Positions 1 to 8,710 are shown, counted from the first letter of the stretch. The stretch: DNA of 64,000 nt from Weeksellaceae bacterium (GCA_019459455.1 JAIBEX010000009.1:186001-250000); one strand, 5' to 3'. Numbers and translations: made by a program. Notes: generated by a model from the sequence alone, not told the origin.

Positions 1-603
1 GGTATGGGGTCGGATGACCGAATAGGACACCGGTTTCTGTTCCCGGGCATCGGTTATGGCGGAAGCTGCTTCCCCAAAGATGTGAAAGCGCTTATAAAAT
101 CCGGAAAGAAAGAGGATTTCGATTTTAGGCTGCTGGAAGCTACAGAACAGGTAAATATTTCCCAAAAAATCATCCTTATTTCAGAAATAGAAAAGTACTT
201 TGGGGGCAACCTTCAGGGGAAAAGGATCGCATTATGGGGGCTTGCATTTAAGGCAAACACCGATGACATCCGCGAGGCTTCGTCTCTGGACAACATCCGG
301 ATCCTGCTTGAAAAAGGCGCGGAAATCGTTGCTTACGATGCCATTGCCGAAGAAAATGTGAAAAAACTCCTGGGCGACCGGATTACTTATGCAAAGGACA
401 TGTACTCCGCATTGGAGGGAGCCGACTGTCTTCTTATAGCAACGGAGTGGCCGGAATTCAAGAATCCCAATTTCAAACTGATGAGCGACCGCCTGAAAAA
501 CAAGGCCATTTTTGACGGAAGAAACATGTATGCTTTGGAAACCCTGGAGCAAAACGATTTTTACTACAAGAGCATCGGCCGCAGGACCATCTCAAACAAA
601 TAA
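1..603 (+). CDS. UDP-glucose/UDP-sugar 6-dehydrogenase, C-terminal part (5' cut by window edge)
   Basis: The reading frame is open from the first base, so this is the last 200 or so residues of a protein that starts upstream. These dehydrogenases oxidise the C6 hydroxyl of a UDP-hexose to a carboxylate with two NAD+, in the cytoplasm, making UDP-uronic acids for surface polysaccharide. The visible part begins just before the GYGGSCFPKD motif, whose cysteine is the catalytic nucleophile. The C-terminal UDP-binding domain follows, with the WGLAFK and DDIREA motifs. The stop lies 16 bases before rfbB, so the genes probably share a transcript. The exact sugar substrate (glucose, N-acetylmannosamine or other) cannot be set from this fragment; the SCFPKD form favours the UDP-glucose type. 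Confidence 0.9.
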   Translation, partial: GMGSDDRIGHRFLFPGIGYGGSCFPKDVKALIKSGKKEDFDFRLLEATEQVNISQKIILISEIEKYFGGNLQGKRIALWGLAFKANTDDIREASSLDNIRILLEKGAEIVAYDAIAEENVKKLLGDRITYAKDMYSALEGADCLLIATEWPEFKNPNFKLMSDRLKNKAIFDGRNMYALETLEQNDFYYKSIGRRTISNK

Positions 604-619
604 AAAATATTTTCATTAT

Positions 620-1702
620 ATGAAGAACATCATCATCACCGGCGGGGCCGGATTCATAGGATCCCATGTGGTACGCGAATTCGTGAAGAACCACCCGGAA
701 ATCAGGATCATCAACCTGGATGCCCTTACCTACGCCGGAAACCTTGAGAACCTGAAGGATATAGAGAACGAACCAAACTATGTTTTCGAAAAAGCCGATA
801 TCACCAAACTTGAAGAATTAAGAAAAGTCTTTGAGAAATACAATCCTGATGCTATAATTCATTTGGCGGCAGAAAGCCACGTAGACCGCAGCATCACCGA
901 TCCGAATGCCTTCATCAACACCAACGTAAACGGTACGGCTAACCTATTGAATTTATGCAGGGAGTTTTGGATCCTCAACCCCGAGCACACCCACGGAAAT
1001 TTTCCGGATGAGACCAGAAAAAACCTTTTCTACCATGTTTCAACGGACGAAGTGTATGGCAGTCTCGGCGAAACGGGTTTCTTCCTGGAAACCACGGCAT
1101 ACGACCCACAGTCACCCTATTCCGCGAGTAAAGCGGCTTCTGACCACCTGGTGAGAGCGTATGGTAACACTTACGGAATGCCGTTTATCCTCTCCAACTG
1201 TTCCAACAACTACGGACCGAACCATTTCCCTGAGAAACTCATCCCGCTCTGCATCTCCAATATCCTGAATGAAAAACCCCTCCCAATTTACGGCGACGGG
1301 AAATATACACGGGATTGGCTGTTCGTTATCGATCATGCAAAAGCCATCCATCAGATTTTCTTTGAGGCAAAAACAGGCGATACTTATAACATCGGAGGCT
1401 TCAACGAATGGCAGAATATTGACCTCGTGAAGGAGCTCATTAAACAGATGGACGAAAAACTGGGCAAACCGGCAGGGTATTCCGAAAAACTCATCACCTA
1501 TGTGAAGGACAGACCGGGTCATGATAAACGTTATGCAATTGATGCCACGAAACTAAGCAATGATTTAGGCTGGAAACCAAGTGTCACTTTTGAGCAGGGA
1601 CTTTCAAAGACCATCGACTGGTTCCTGGAGAATAAGGAATGGCTGGAGCATGTTACCAGTGGTGATTACCAGAAGTACTATGACAAGCAATATATGCAGT
1701 AG
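620..1702 (+). CDS. rfbB: dTDP-glucose 4,6-dehydratase
   Basis: This enzyme converts dTDP-glucose to dTDP-4-keto-6-deoxyglucose, the second step of the dTDP-rhamnose and deoxysugar pathway. The 360-residue protein is an extended short-chain dehydrogenase. It has the NAD-binding GGAGFIGSH motif at residues 8-16, the STDEVYG motif with the catalytic Asp-Glu pair near residue 145, and the YSASKAA Tyr/Lys pair near 167. An in-frame ATG at 512 would add 36 residues that overlap the preceding gene and precede the Rossmann strand, so the ATG at 620 is chosen. Length is normal for the family. It sits between the UDP-sugar dehydrogenase and rfbA. Confidence 0.95.
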   Translation: MKNIIITGGAGFIGSHVVREFVKNHPEIRIINLDALTYAGNLENLKDIENEPNYVFEKADITKLEELRKVFEKYNPDAIIHLAAESHVDRSITDPNAFINTNVNGTANLLNLCREFWILNPEHTHGNFPDETRKNLFYHVSTDEVYGSLGETGFFLETTAYDPQSPYSASKAASDHLVRAYGNTYGMPFILSNCSNNYGPNHFPEKLIPLCISNILNEKPLPIYGDGKYTRDWLFVIDHAKAIHQIFFEAKTGDTYNIGGFNEWQNIDLVKELIKQMDEKLGKPAGYSEKLITYVKDRPGHDKRYAIDATKLSNDLGWKPSVTFEQGLSKTIDWFLENKEWLEHVTSGDYQKYYDKQYMQ

Positions 1703-1728
1703 GCTTTAGGCTGTACGCGATAAGCTTC

Positions 1729-1751
1729 CTGTTCAGGAACATTTTGAACAG
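1729..1751. repeat. Short inverted repeat in the rfbB-rfbA spacer
   Basis: CTGTTCA and TGAACAG form a perfect 7-base inverted repeat separated by 9 bases in the 127-base gap between rfbB and rfbA. No T-run follows, so it is not a standard terminator. It could be an mRNA processing or protein-binding site, or chance. The rest of the gap shows no gene and no TAnnTTTG box. Confidence 0.3.
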
Positions 1752-1829
1752 CCGAGCATATAAGTCAACTAAAATTAATAAAATATAAACAGCCCACAGC
1801 ATATCGCATAAAGCTTAAAGCATAAAAGA

Positions 1830-2684
1830 ATGAAGGGAATTATACTCGCCGGCGGCTCCGGCACACGACTCTATCCATTAACGATCGCGGTAAGCAAGCA
1901 GCTGATGCCGGTTTACGACAAGCCTATGATCTATTATCCGCTTTCTACGCTGCTTTTGGCTGGAATAAAGGATATCCTTATCATCACCACACCACATGAC
2001 CAGGAAGGCTTCATCAAACTTTTGGGCGACGGCTCTGCTATTGGCTGCAATATTCAGTACAAAGTACAGCCTTCACCCGATGGCCTGGCGCAGGCCTTTA
2101 TTTTGGGTGAGGAATTCATAGGCGCGGACTCTGTAGCCCTGGTTTTGGGCGACAATATTTTTTACGGAGCGGGTTTGCCGGAGCTTTTGGCCTCAAAAAC
2201 TACGGTTAAGGGAGGCTGCGTGTTCGCCTATCAGGTTTCGGATCCCGAAAGGTATGGGGTGGTGGAATTTGATGAAAATCTGAAAGCCATTTCTATTGAA
2301 GAAAAACCGGAGCATCCGAAATCCAATTTCGCCGTTCCCGGGCTGTATTTCTACGACAATTCCGTGGGGGAAATCGCAAAAAACCTGAAACCTTCACCCA
2401 GAGGCGAACTCGAAATCACTGATGTGAACCGGATTTATCTGGAAAAAGGTCAGCTGGAAGTAGGCGTCATGTCCCGTGGCACCGCCTGGCTGGATACCGG
2501 CACGTTTGATTCCCTGCACGAAGCCTCCGAGTTTGTAAAGGTGCTGGAAAAAAGACAGGGCTTCAAGATCTCCTGTATCGAGGAAATCGCTTACAAAAAA
2601 GGCTTCATTAACAGGGAGCAGCTTCTGGAAGCAGCAGCCAAGTACGGAAAGAGCGGGTATGGGGAGTATTTGAAATCCTTATAA
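1830..2684 (+). CDS. rfbA: Glucose-1-phosphate thymidylyltransferase
   Basis: It catalyses glucose-1-phosphate + dTTP to dTDP-glucose + pyrophosphate, the first step of the dTDP-deoxysugar pathway. The 284-residue length matches the RmlA/RfbA family. The nucleotidyltransferase signature [11 protein letters not shown] lies at residues 8-18, the [11 protein letters not shown] segment follows near 31, and an EKP motif near 161 and the DTGTFDSL segment near 223 mark the sugar-phosphate site. Its product is the substrate of the upstream rfbB product. rfbC and rfbD are not in the window, so whether rhamnose is the end product is unknown. Confidence 0.96.
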   Translation: MKGIILAGGSGTRLYPLTIAVSKQLMPVYDKPMIYYPLSTLLLAGIKDILIITTPHDQEGFIKLLGDGSAIGCNIQYKVQPSPDGLAQAFILGEEFIGADSVALVLGDNIFYGAGLPELLASKTTVKGGCVFAYQVSDPERYGVVEFDENLKAISIEEKPEHPKSNFAVPGLYFYDNSVGEIAKNLKPSPRGELEITDVNRIYLEKGQLEVGVMSRGTAWLDTGTFDSLHEASEFVKVLEKRQGFKISCIEEIAYKKGFINREQLLEAAAKYGKSGYGEYLKSL

Positions 2685-2724
2685 TTAAAGCCCTAAAAAT
2701 CCTAAAAAATGTTAAACATTAGGA

Positions 2725-2750
2725 TTGTTAAAGATGATTAATTATTTTTG
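2725..2750 (+). promoter_or_regulatory. Candidate promoter for the carbonic anhydrase gene
   Basis: A TTG at 2725-2727 lies 15 bases before TATTTTTG (TAnnTTTG type) at 2743-2750. This fits the -33/-7 promoter of Bacteroidota, with a slightly short spacer. It would give a leader of roughly 75 bases before the start at 2831. Confidence 0.5.
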
Positions 2751-2830
2751 CACCGTTATTGATTTCATCTATTAGATTTGGAGTAATTTCAAACAAAACA
2801 GTATAATCATAATCCTTAATTTTCTGTCAT

Positions 2831-3511
2831 ATGGGAAAATCTTATGAAGTTATTTTCGAAAACAACAGGAAATGGGTAGAGTCCAAACTTGCCGAAGACC
2901 GGGATTTTTTTAAAACCCTGTCTGCAACGCAAACACCGGAATATCTTTACATCGGATGTTCCGACAGCCGCGTATCGGCGGAGGAACTGATGGGCATGAA
3001 GCCCGGCGAGGTATTTGTAACCCGGAATGTAGCCAACGTAGTGAACACTTTGGATATGAGTTCCACAGCCGTAATACAGTATGCGGTGGAACATCTTCAG
3101 GTAAAGCACATCATTGTCTGTGGACACTATGGCTGCGGCGGAGTTAAGGCGGCAATGACCCCACAGGATCTGGGACTGCTGAATCCGTGGCTGCGTAATA
3201 TCCGGGATGTTTACCGGCTTCATCAGGCAGAACTGGACTCCATAGGGGATGAACAGAAGCGTTATGACAAACTTGTGGAACTCAATGTTCAGGAGCAGTG
3301 TATCAACGTGATTAAGATGGCTGTGGTACAGGAACAGTACCTTGTAGATGAGTATCCCATCGTTCACGGTTGGGTTTTTGATTTAAGTACAGGGAAAATT
3401 ATCGATCTCGAAATCGATTTTGAGAGCATCCTGAAAGACATACAGAAAATATATAATTTGACCAATTCAGATTGGGTGATGAGCAGGAAAAAGAACAAAA
3501 ACCTCCTCTGA
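2831..3511 (+). CDS. Beta-class carbonic anhydrase (first copy)
   Basis: It interconverts CO2 and bicarbonate in the cytoplasm using zinc. The 226-residue protein carries the beta-class CSDSRV motif near residues 43-48 (zinc Cys and the Asp-Arg dyad) and HYGCGG near 99-104 (zinc His and Cys). The length is usual. It starts a plus-strand run with a small secreted protein, a SulP transporter and a second carbonic anhydrase (2831-6221), which points to bicarbonate supply for anaplerotic carboxylation. It is clearly diverged from the second copy at 5586-6221, so the pair is not a recent duplication. Confidence 0.95.
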   Translation: MGKSYEVIFENNRKWVESKLAEDRDFFKTLSATQTPEYLYIGCSDSRVSAEELMGMKPGEVFVTRNVANVVNTLDMSSTAVIQYAVEHLQVKHIIVCGHYGCGGVKAAMTPQDLGLLNPWLRNIRDVYRLHQAELDSIGDEQKRYDKLVELNVQEQCINVIKMAVVQEQYLVDEYPIVHGWVFDLSTGKIIDLEIDFESILKDIQKIYNLTNSDWVMSRKKNKNLL

Positions 3512-3529
3512 TTTTTTTAAGTTTATTCT

Positions 3530-3823
3530 ATGCGGATTTGGAGCATCATTACATTAACGGTTTTCTTGAACTTCATGGCCTTACCCAGTATAGCCACAGT
3601 TCTCGGTTGGGAAATCCCGGTTACAAATGTCGTGGTCTCTGAAGAAGAAACCCAGCACGGGCCGCTTGTAATTCAGGAAAAGACCATACCTGACACGCTG
3701 AATGTTCATGACTTCCTAAAGTTTTTCAGGAAAGATTCTAATAAAAAATCTTTCGTACTGACCGATGATTCCATTCATCTCTCTCCTTTCCTTTCCATTT
3801 TTTCTCCGCCACCCGAAGTTTAA
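3530..3823 (+). CDS. Small secreted or membrane-anchored protein of unknown function
   Basis: I do not recognise a family. The 97 residues begin with a hydrophobic segment (about residues 3-27) that could be a signal peptide or a single membrane anchor. A polar stretch with a Glu-Glu-Glu cluster follows, then a Lys-rich middle and a Pro-rich end. The start lies 18 bases after the carbonic anhydrase stop, so co-transcription is likely. Its place between a carbonic anhydrase and a SulP transporter suggests a link to bicarbonate handling, but that is position only. Confidence 0.6.
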   Translation: MRIWSIITLTVFLNFMALPSIATVLGWEIPVTNVVVSEEETQHGPLVIQEKTIPDTLNVHDFLKFFRKDSNKKSFVLTDDSIHLSPFLSIFSPPPEV

Positions 3824-3956
3824 TCCTTTACACGTCACCTTTTCAGGTTAGAATTTTTTATTTCTGATCAGCAGGTCTTTGTACTATAATTAAACTTCAA
3901 CTATGCAAGTGTTTAATAATGATTATTGAACAGTTGTGCATTCTTATTTCAAAAAA

Positions 3957-5552
3957 ATGAAAAAAGCAAAATCGTTATATGGAGGAATTAAAGAAAATTT
4001 TCCTTCTGGACTCGTCGTATTTTTAGTTGCACTTCCTTTATGTCTGGGAATTGCCCTGGCATCAGGAGCTCCACCACTTTCCGGAATTATAGCAGGAATT
4101 GTGGGAGGCCTGGTTGTTGGGTACTTAAGTAACTCCAATATTTCCGTTACCGGACCTGCGGCTGGTTTAACCGCCATTGTGCTGACTGCTATTACGGATC
4201 TCGGAGCCTTTGAACTCTTTCTGTGCGCAGGAATAATCGCCGGTCTCATTCAGTTGGCTCTGGGTTTTATGCGGGCCGGAAGTATTTCCAATTACTTTCC
4301 GAACAATGTAATTGAAGGCATGCTGGCCGGTATCGGAATCATCATCCTGCTGAAGCAGATACCTCACGCCTTAGGTTTTGATAAAGATTTCCAGGGCAAC
4401 GAAAGCCTGTTCGGGAACGGCTTTAACCCGGATTACTTTTCTGAACTGCTTGCAGGCATCCACCCCGGAGCAATCATTGTTACTTTGACCTCGTTAGCTA
4501 TCCTTCTTGCATGGGACAGGATTCCCGCACTCAAAAAAATGAAAATGATTCCCGGTGCCCTTGTAGCTGTAGCTTCGGGAATTCTACTGAACTATCTGTT
4601 TAAGATATCTGGAAGTTCACTGGCCATAAGTTCTGACCATCTGGTCTCTCTTCCCGTGCCACAAAGCATCAGTGACTTCAAAAACATGGTCCTGTTTCCC
4701 GATTTACAGGGGTTTTTAAATCCGAAAGTGTGGATTGTCGGCGCTACCATTGCCATTGTAGCATCAATTGAAACCCTGCTCTGCATTGAAGCCTCCGACC
4801 GGCTAGATTCCCACCGCAGGATTACAGATACCAACCTGGAGCTTCGGGCGCAGGGCATCGGTAATCTCATAAGTTCCGCTATTGGAGGTTTGCCCATGAC
4901 CTCAGTAGTGGTTAGAAGCTCAGCAAATGCCAATGCGGGTGCTACCTCAAAAATTTCCACGATGATGCATGGCGGCATGCTTCTGATTTGCGTGCTCTCG
5001 ATTCCGTTTGTCCTGAACCTGATTCCGCTGGCTACTTTGGCAGCCGTGCTCATCCTGGTTGGTTACAAATTAGCAAAGCCTTCAGTGATTGCACATTTTT
5101 GGCAGAAAGGAAAGTACCAGTTCATCCCTTTCATCGCCACCATTATCGCAGTGGTTTTCCTGGATCTGTTAAAAGGAGTCGGAATCGGACTGCTGATCTC
5201 GGTATTCTACATCTTACAGGGAAATATGAAGCGCGCCTATTACATCAGCCGTGAAGAACTGGATGACGCTGACGAAATCACCATCAGGCTCGCTGAAGAA
5301 GTCTCTTTCCTGAACAAGGCGGCCATTAAGAAAACCTTGAAAAATGTAAAACCCAATTCAATAGTCACTATCGATGCAAGATCCACTTCTTACATCGCTA
5401 CGGATATTGTGGAAATGATTCAGGATTTTGCAAATATCCGTGCGAAGGAAGAGGACATAGAAGTCCGTCTGATCGGATTCAAAACCTCGTACAGGGAATA
5501 TGAAGAAGATCAGGATTCACACGTAGTGATCGCACACCGCAGGGCGATGTAA
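3957..5552 (+). CDS. SulP-family anion transporter, probably bicarbonate uptake
   Basis: An inner-membrane transporter of the SulP/SLC26 family. The protein (531 residues from the ATG at 3957) has the N-terminal entry motif around PSGLVVFLVALPLCLGIALASG, many membrane helices, the conserved SVTGPAAG segment near 55-65, and a C-terminal STAS-like domain from about residue 445. A GTG at 3936 would add seven residues; the ATG just before the Lys-rich start is preferred, though neither has a ribosome binding site. SulP proteins carry sulfate, bicarbonate or other anions. Flanking by two carbonic anhydrase genes favours bicarbonate (the BicA-like group), but this is inference. Sulfate cannot be excluded. 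Confidence 0.88.
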   Translation: MKKAKSLYGGIKENFPSGLVVFLVALPLCLGIALASGAPPLSGIIAGIVGGLVVGYLSNSNISVTGPAAGLTAIVLTAITDLGAFELFLCAGIIAGLIQLALGFMRAGSISNYFPNNVIEGMLAGIGIIILLKQIPHALGFDKDFQGNESLFGNGFNPDYFSELLAGIHPGAIIVTLTSLAILLAWDRIPALKKMKMIPGALVAVASGILLNYLFKISGSSLAISSDHLVSLPVPQSISDFKNMVLFPDLQGFLNPKVWIVGATIAIVASIETLLCIEASDRLDSHRRITDTNLELRAQGIGNLISSAIGGLPMTSVVVRSSANANAGATSKISTMMHGGMLLICVLSIPFVLNLIPLATLAAVLILVGYKLAKPSVIAHFWQKGKYQFIPFIATIIAVVFLDLLKGVGIGLLISVFYILQGNMKRAYYISREELDDADEITIRLAEEVSFLNKAAIKKTLKNVKPNSIVTIDARSTSYIATDIVEMIQDFANIRAKEEDIEVRLIGFKTSYREYEEDQDSHVVIAHRRAM

Positions 5553-5585
5553 TTAAATCTCTCTAAATAATTAAAGAAAAATAAA

Positions 5586-6221
5586 ATGAAAGCACATACT
5601 TTAGAAACGCAAACAACGACAACACCAGAAAAGGCCCTTAATTTTTTAAAAGAGGGAAACCAACGATTTGTACAAAATCTTAAAATGAACCGCAACCTTC
5701 TGGAGCAGGTTAACGACACCCGTGCCGGACAATGGCCTTTCGCAGTGGTACTGAGTTGTATAGACAGCAGAACCTCTGCTGAACTTATCTTTGATCAGGG
5801 ACTGGGCGACATTTTCAGCATCCGTATTGCAGGGAATTTTGCTAATAAGGATATCCTTGGTTCCATGGAATTCGGTTGCAAGGTGGCCGGATCCAAACTT
5901 ATTGTCGTTTTGGGTCACACAAAATGCGGCGCACTGAAAGGCGGCCTGGATGCAAGGAATATTGAACCTCTGGGAATGGAAAACCTGAACCACCTAGTTG
6001 GCAGGTTTGAAGGGTGCATCAATGAGATTATCTATGAAAATGAAGAGCGCAGTTCAGCGAATGAAGATTTACTGGAAAGACTGAACGAGTGCAACATCCG
6101 GAAAACGATAGCCGAAATCCGGAAGCAGAGTTCTACCCTGGAAAAGCTGGAAAGTGAGGGCCAGATAAAGATTATCGGCGCTAACTATTGCGTGGAGACG
6201 GGAGTGGTAACGTGGCTTTAA
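5586..6221 (+). CDS. Beta-class carbonic anhydrase (second copy)
   Basis: A second zinc carbonic anhydrase, 211 residues, 33 bases after the SulP gene and probably in its operon. The metal-site motifs are CIDSRTSAE near residues 56-64 and GHTKCGALKG near 112-121. The last differs from the HYGCGG form of the first copy and belongs to another beta subgroup. Hydration or dehydration of CO2 next to a bicarbonate transporter would equilibrate the imported anion. I see no signal peptide, so it should be cytoplasmic. The gene ends 15 bases from the convergent pth stop. Confidence 0.93.
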   Translation: MKAHTLETQTTTTPEKALNFLKEGNQRFVQNLKMNRNLLEQVNDTRAGQWPFAVVLSCIDSRTSAELIFDQGLGDIFSIRIAGNFANKDILGSMEFGCKVAGSKLIVVLGHTKCGALKGGLDARNIEPLGMENLNHLVGRFEGCINEIIYENEERSSANEDLLERLNECNIRKTIAEIRKQSSTLEKLESEGQIKIIGANYCVETGVVTWL

Positions 6222-6236
6222 AATGAAGCGACAGCG

Positions 6237-6800
6237 TCACTTTCCGTTATAAGCGGTCATCGCATTCTGGATACCCGCGAACACAAAGGATAGGCACGCC
6301 TTGGAAAACTTCTCGATTCTTTCGGGAAGTTTTTCTTTTTCTTCGCCTTCCCATTTTCCGAGGACATAATCGACCTGCTGGCCTTCTTTGAATTCGGCAG
6401 AAATGCCAAATCTCAGACGTGGATAATTTTGGGTCTGCAGCACCTCCTGGATACTCTTCAACCCATTATGGCCGGCATCGGAACCTTTCATCTTCATCCT
6501 TAAAGTCCCGAATGGCAGAGACAGGTCATCCGTTACAATCATCAGGTTTTCCAATGGGATATCTTCTTTCTGGAGCCAGAATTTCACTGCATTCCCGGAA
6601 AGATTCATGTAAGTGTCAGGCTTTAGGATCAGAACTTTCCTTCCTTTATATTTTCCCTCGGCCAGGAGTCCGAAATTTGATGATTTAAAGGGTGCCTCGA
6701 TCGTCGCCGCAATCTTTTCAGCTACCTTAAATCCGATGTTATGACGCGTTTCCGCGTATTCTTCTCCTTTGTTACCGAGACCGACGATTAAATACTTCAC
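6237..6800 (-). CDS. pth: Peptidyl-tRNA hydrolase
   Basis: It releases tRNA from peptidyl-tRNA that drops off ribosomes. The 187-residue length is typical. Residues 2-10 (KYLIVGLGN) and the following TRHNIGF segment contain the conserved Asn and the catalytic His near residue 20. The KPDTYMNLSG motif and the DDLSLPFGTLRMKMKGSDAGHNGLKS region with conserved Asp and Asn follow. The start codon is GTG at 6798-6800: the family sequence begins exactly there and no ATG lies nearby. A TAnnTTTG box at 6827-6834 precedes it on the minus strand. Confidence 0.96.
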   Translation of the reverse strand: MKYLIVGLGNKGEEYAETRHNIGFKVAEKIAATIEAPFKSSNFGLLAEGKYKGRKVLILKPDTYMNLSGNAVKFWLQKEDIPLENLMIVTDDLSLPFGTLRMKMKGSDAGHNGLKSIQEVLQTQNYPRLRFGISAEFKEGQQVDYVLGKWEGEEKEKLPERIEKFSKACLSFVFAGIQNAMTAYNGK

Positions 6801-6826
6801 TTTTTATCTGATGTTGATTTGAGGTG

Positions 6827-6834
6827 CAAAAATA
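6827..6834 (-). promoter_or_regulatory. Candidate -7 box for pth
   Basis: On the minus strand the bases read TTATTTTTG, containing TATTTTTG, 26 bases before the GTG start of pth. No well-placed TTG is seen upstream. It lies just downstream of the terminator of the next gene, which supports an independent pth promoter. Confidence 0.4.
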
Positions 6835-6844
6835 ACCCATTGAA

Positions 6845-6876
6845 AACAAAAAATCCCAACCGTAGCAGTTGAGATT
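6845..6876 (-). terminator. Rho-independent terminator of lipoprotein gene 1
   Basis: On the minus strand AATCTCAAC and GTTGGGATT pair with one G-T wobble around a 7-base loop and run into six T's. It lies 22 bases past the stop of the lipoprotein gene at 6898-7743. Confidence 0.75.
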
Positions 6877-6897
6877 AATATATTTAAACGATGTTAC

Positions 6898-7743
6898 TTA
6901 AAGCGTTAGATATTCAAAGTTCCACACGATTCCCGGCGCCTCAGATTTGGTTGGATAACCGGCTGTATCATAGATATGGGTCAGGTTTTCAGTTTGTGAT
7001 GCGCCGCCCGTCTGCACAGTAACAGTTTTGTAATTCTGAAGCGACAGCCCGGTAGGCCCGGTTCCGTCAATGTCAAAATTGCAGTTGGCCAGTGTAAATG
7101 CGGAAGGTAACGTATGATACGGATTAGGATTCGCATCGTAATTCGAAAAATCAGTGGTCACAACAATTGGTGGAATAACCACCGGTCCGGCGGGAAATTC
7201 TGAAGTAAATGTCCATTTGGAAAGATTGTTTCCGGCATACTGCAAATCACTTGTATGTTTCCCTGTTTCTGTTGTCGTACCAGGAAGATAAAGGATTGTC
7301 TTAATCTGGCTGGGCTTAGTTGCAGCGTAGGTAATGTCTGTTTTGAATGTATCTGTAACAGCTCCTGCTTCTGCAATGGTGCCGGTAATTTGGGTTAGCA
7401 GCGCACCGCTGTAGGTCAGCATCGAGGTAATGATTTGGGGCTGGCCGCCCTGCATCTCCGTCCTCGTAATCTTGGATATTTGAGTTCCGCTGTACTCCAC
7501 CGCATATGATAATGAGTTGTCGCTGGTGTTAACCGCCGTCAGTTTGCCTGCAGCATACATGTAGTTTATATCATAAGCAGGCACACCCGCTTCTGCGACA
7601 TTCACTTTTTTCAAAACTTTCGTGTTGAGGTAATTCGGTAGTACATTTTCCAGACCCATCAGGTCTCCGGAAGATCCCCCACAGGAAATGATCATTAGCA
7701 TTGCTGACAGGACCAGAATTAAGTGTTTGAATGTTTTTCTCAT
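6898..7743 (-). CDS. Lipoprotein 1 of a four-gene tandem family
   Basis: A secreted lipoprotein of 281 residues: hydrophobic signal, then the lipobox cysteine in IISCGG near residue 21. The body repeats short beta-rich units of the type YxxGKLTxV, YSGTQISKI and YSGALLTQI, reminiscent of YD/RHS-like or DUF4595 beta repeats. The C-terminal third has FSNYDANPNPY and YDTAGYP, which the next three genes share in diverged form, so this is a paralogue array. Function is unknown; an outer-membrane or surface location is expected. No promoter box is visible in the 60 bases upstream, which instead hold the terminator of the next gene, so expression may depend on readthrough. Confidence 0.8.
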   Translation of the reverse strand: MRKTFKHLILVLSAMLMIISCGGSSGDLMGLENVLPNYLNTKVLKKVNVAEAGVPAYDINYMYAAGKLTAVNTSDNSLSYAVEYSGTQISKITRTEMQGGQPQIITSMLTYSGALLTQITGTIAEAGAVTDTFKTDITYAATKPSQIKTILYLPGTTTETGKHTSDLQYAGNNLSKWTFTSEFPAGPVVIPPIVVTTDFSNYDANPNPYHTLPSAFTLANCNFDIDGTGPTGLSLQNYKTVTVQTGGASQTENLTHIYDTAGYPTKSEAPGIVWNFEYLTL

Positions 7744-7760
7744 GACAAAAGGGTTAAAAA

Positions 7761-7787
7761 TAAAAAGGAAATGCTTTCACATTTCCT
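7761..7787 (-). terminator. Terminator between lipoprotein genes 2 and 1
   Basis: On the minus strand AGGAAATG pairs perfectly with CATTTCCT around a 6-base loop, and a T-rich tract follows. It lies between the stop of the 7804-8685 gene and the start of the 6898-7743 gene. Confidence 0.75.
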
Positions 7788-7803
7788 GTATGTAATCATA
7801 ATT

Positions 7804-8685
7804 CTAGAATGGCCGGTACTCGTAATTGGTTCCCCAGCCGGAAATCGCATAACCCAGTGCATCATAGGTATACAATGTATTAAAGGTAATCGGAAGCGGA
7901 ATCTGGTCACTTGTAAACATTACCCGTTTTGGATTGTTCACCGAAAACCGGTAACTGTTGAATGAATTTTCAAAACTCTTATGCAAAAGATATCCGAATG
8001 GAAGTAAGCTGTATGGGTTTCTCTTGTCATCGTAATTGGAGTAATCATAAGCTTCATTTACCAGAGGTGCACCCAGTACATTACCTGTAACACCCCCGTA
8101 CGTTTTGGTAACTTTAGTCACATTCCAAAGTGCATCATAAGCATACACTGATTTTTCGTAGGAGGTAAAAGCGAAGGCCTGCGCAGGAATTTCAACCCCA
8201 CTTTTCATCGTTACCGTATCAAGTTTAGCGTTCGCGTTGAATTTAATCTCATAAAGTGACCTTGACTTTTCAAAGGTCAGTGGAGTAGTCTGAGCAGCGA
8301 TATTTGGGTAAACGCTTCTTGTTTCTGTAATGGTGGTCAACTTCGTATTGTTGGTTGCTTCATAATTAAAAAGCTGAGCGTAGCTGATACTGTCTCCATC
8401 CACAATCCCAATAAAATCAATCTTGTTGATCTGGTCGCCCGAATAGGTTATTTTGGTTACGGTACTGTCGCCGGTGACCTCAACGAGCTTTCTGCCGTTA
8501 TAGTGATATCCTGCAATAGTATCTGCGGAAGTTACTTCCTGATACAGGAACCGGTCTTCACCAAGACCGCCCTGGTTTAAATCCATATCATTCAGCAGAT
8601 TGCCGTCATCATCACCCATTCTTTTGCACGAATGTGCAGACAGAACCAGGAAAAGTGACACAAAAAGATATATTAAGTTTTTCAT
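7804..8685 (-). CDS. Lipoprotein 2 of a four-gene tandem family
   Basis: 293 residues with a signal peptide and the lipobox cysteine in AHSCKR near residue 20. An acidic Asp/Asn-rich linker follows, then a beta-repeat body (YHYNGRKLVEV, YSGDQINKI). The family hallmark appears near the end as YSNYDDKRNPYSLLP and YDALGYAIS. Function is unknown. The gene has its own -7 box upstream and its own terminator downstream, so it is probably a single transcription unit. The N-terminal linker differs strongly from its neighbours while the C-terminal motifs are kept. Confidence 0.8.
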   Translation of the reverse strand: MKNLIYLFVSLFLVLSAHSCKRMGDDDGNLLNDMDLNQGGLGEDRFLYQEVTSADTIAGYHYNGRKLVEVTGDSTVTKITYSGDQINKIDFIGIVDGDSISYAQLFNYEATNNTKLTTITETRSVYPNIAAQTTPLTFEKSRSLYEIKFNANAKLDTVTMKSGVEIPAQAFAFTSYEKSVYAYDALWNVTKVTKTYGGVTGNVLGAPLVNEAYDYSNYDDKRNPYSLLPFGYLLHKSFENSFNSYRFSVNNPKRVMFTSDQIPLPITFNTLYTYDALGYAISGWGTNYEYRPF

Positions 8686-8710
8686 TTCTGGGAAAATTTT
8701 TTATTTTTTA

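Noticed and set aside
1703-1829. Similar segments AGGCTTTAGGCTGTACGCGATAAGC-type and CACAGCATATCGCATAAAGC-type in the rfbB-rfbA spacer, considered as a repeat or insertion scar
   Set aside because: The similarity is short and imperfect, with no target duplication or transposase remnants.
6222-6236. Possible terminator between the second carbonic anhydrase gene and pth
   Set aside because: The GCGACAGCGTCAC sequence looks symmetric but the arms do not pair properly and no T-run follows.
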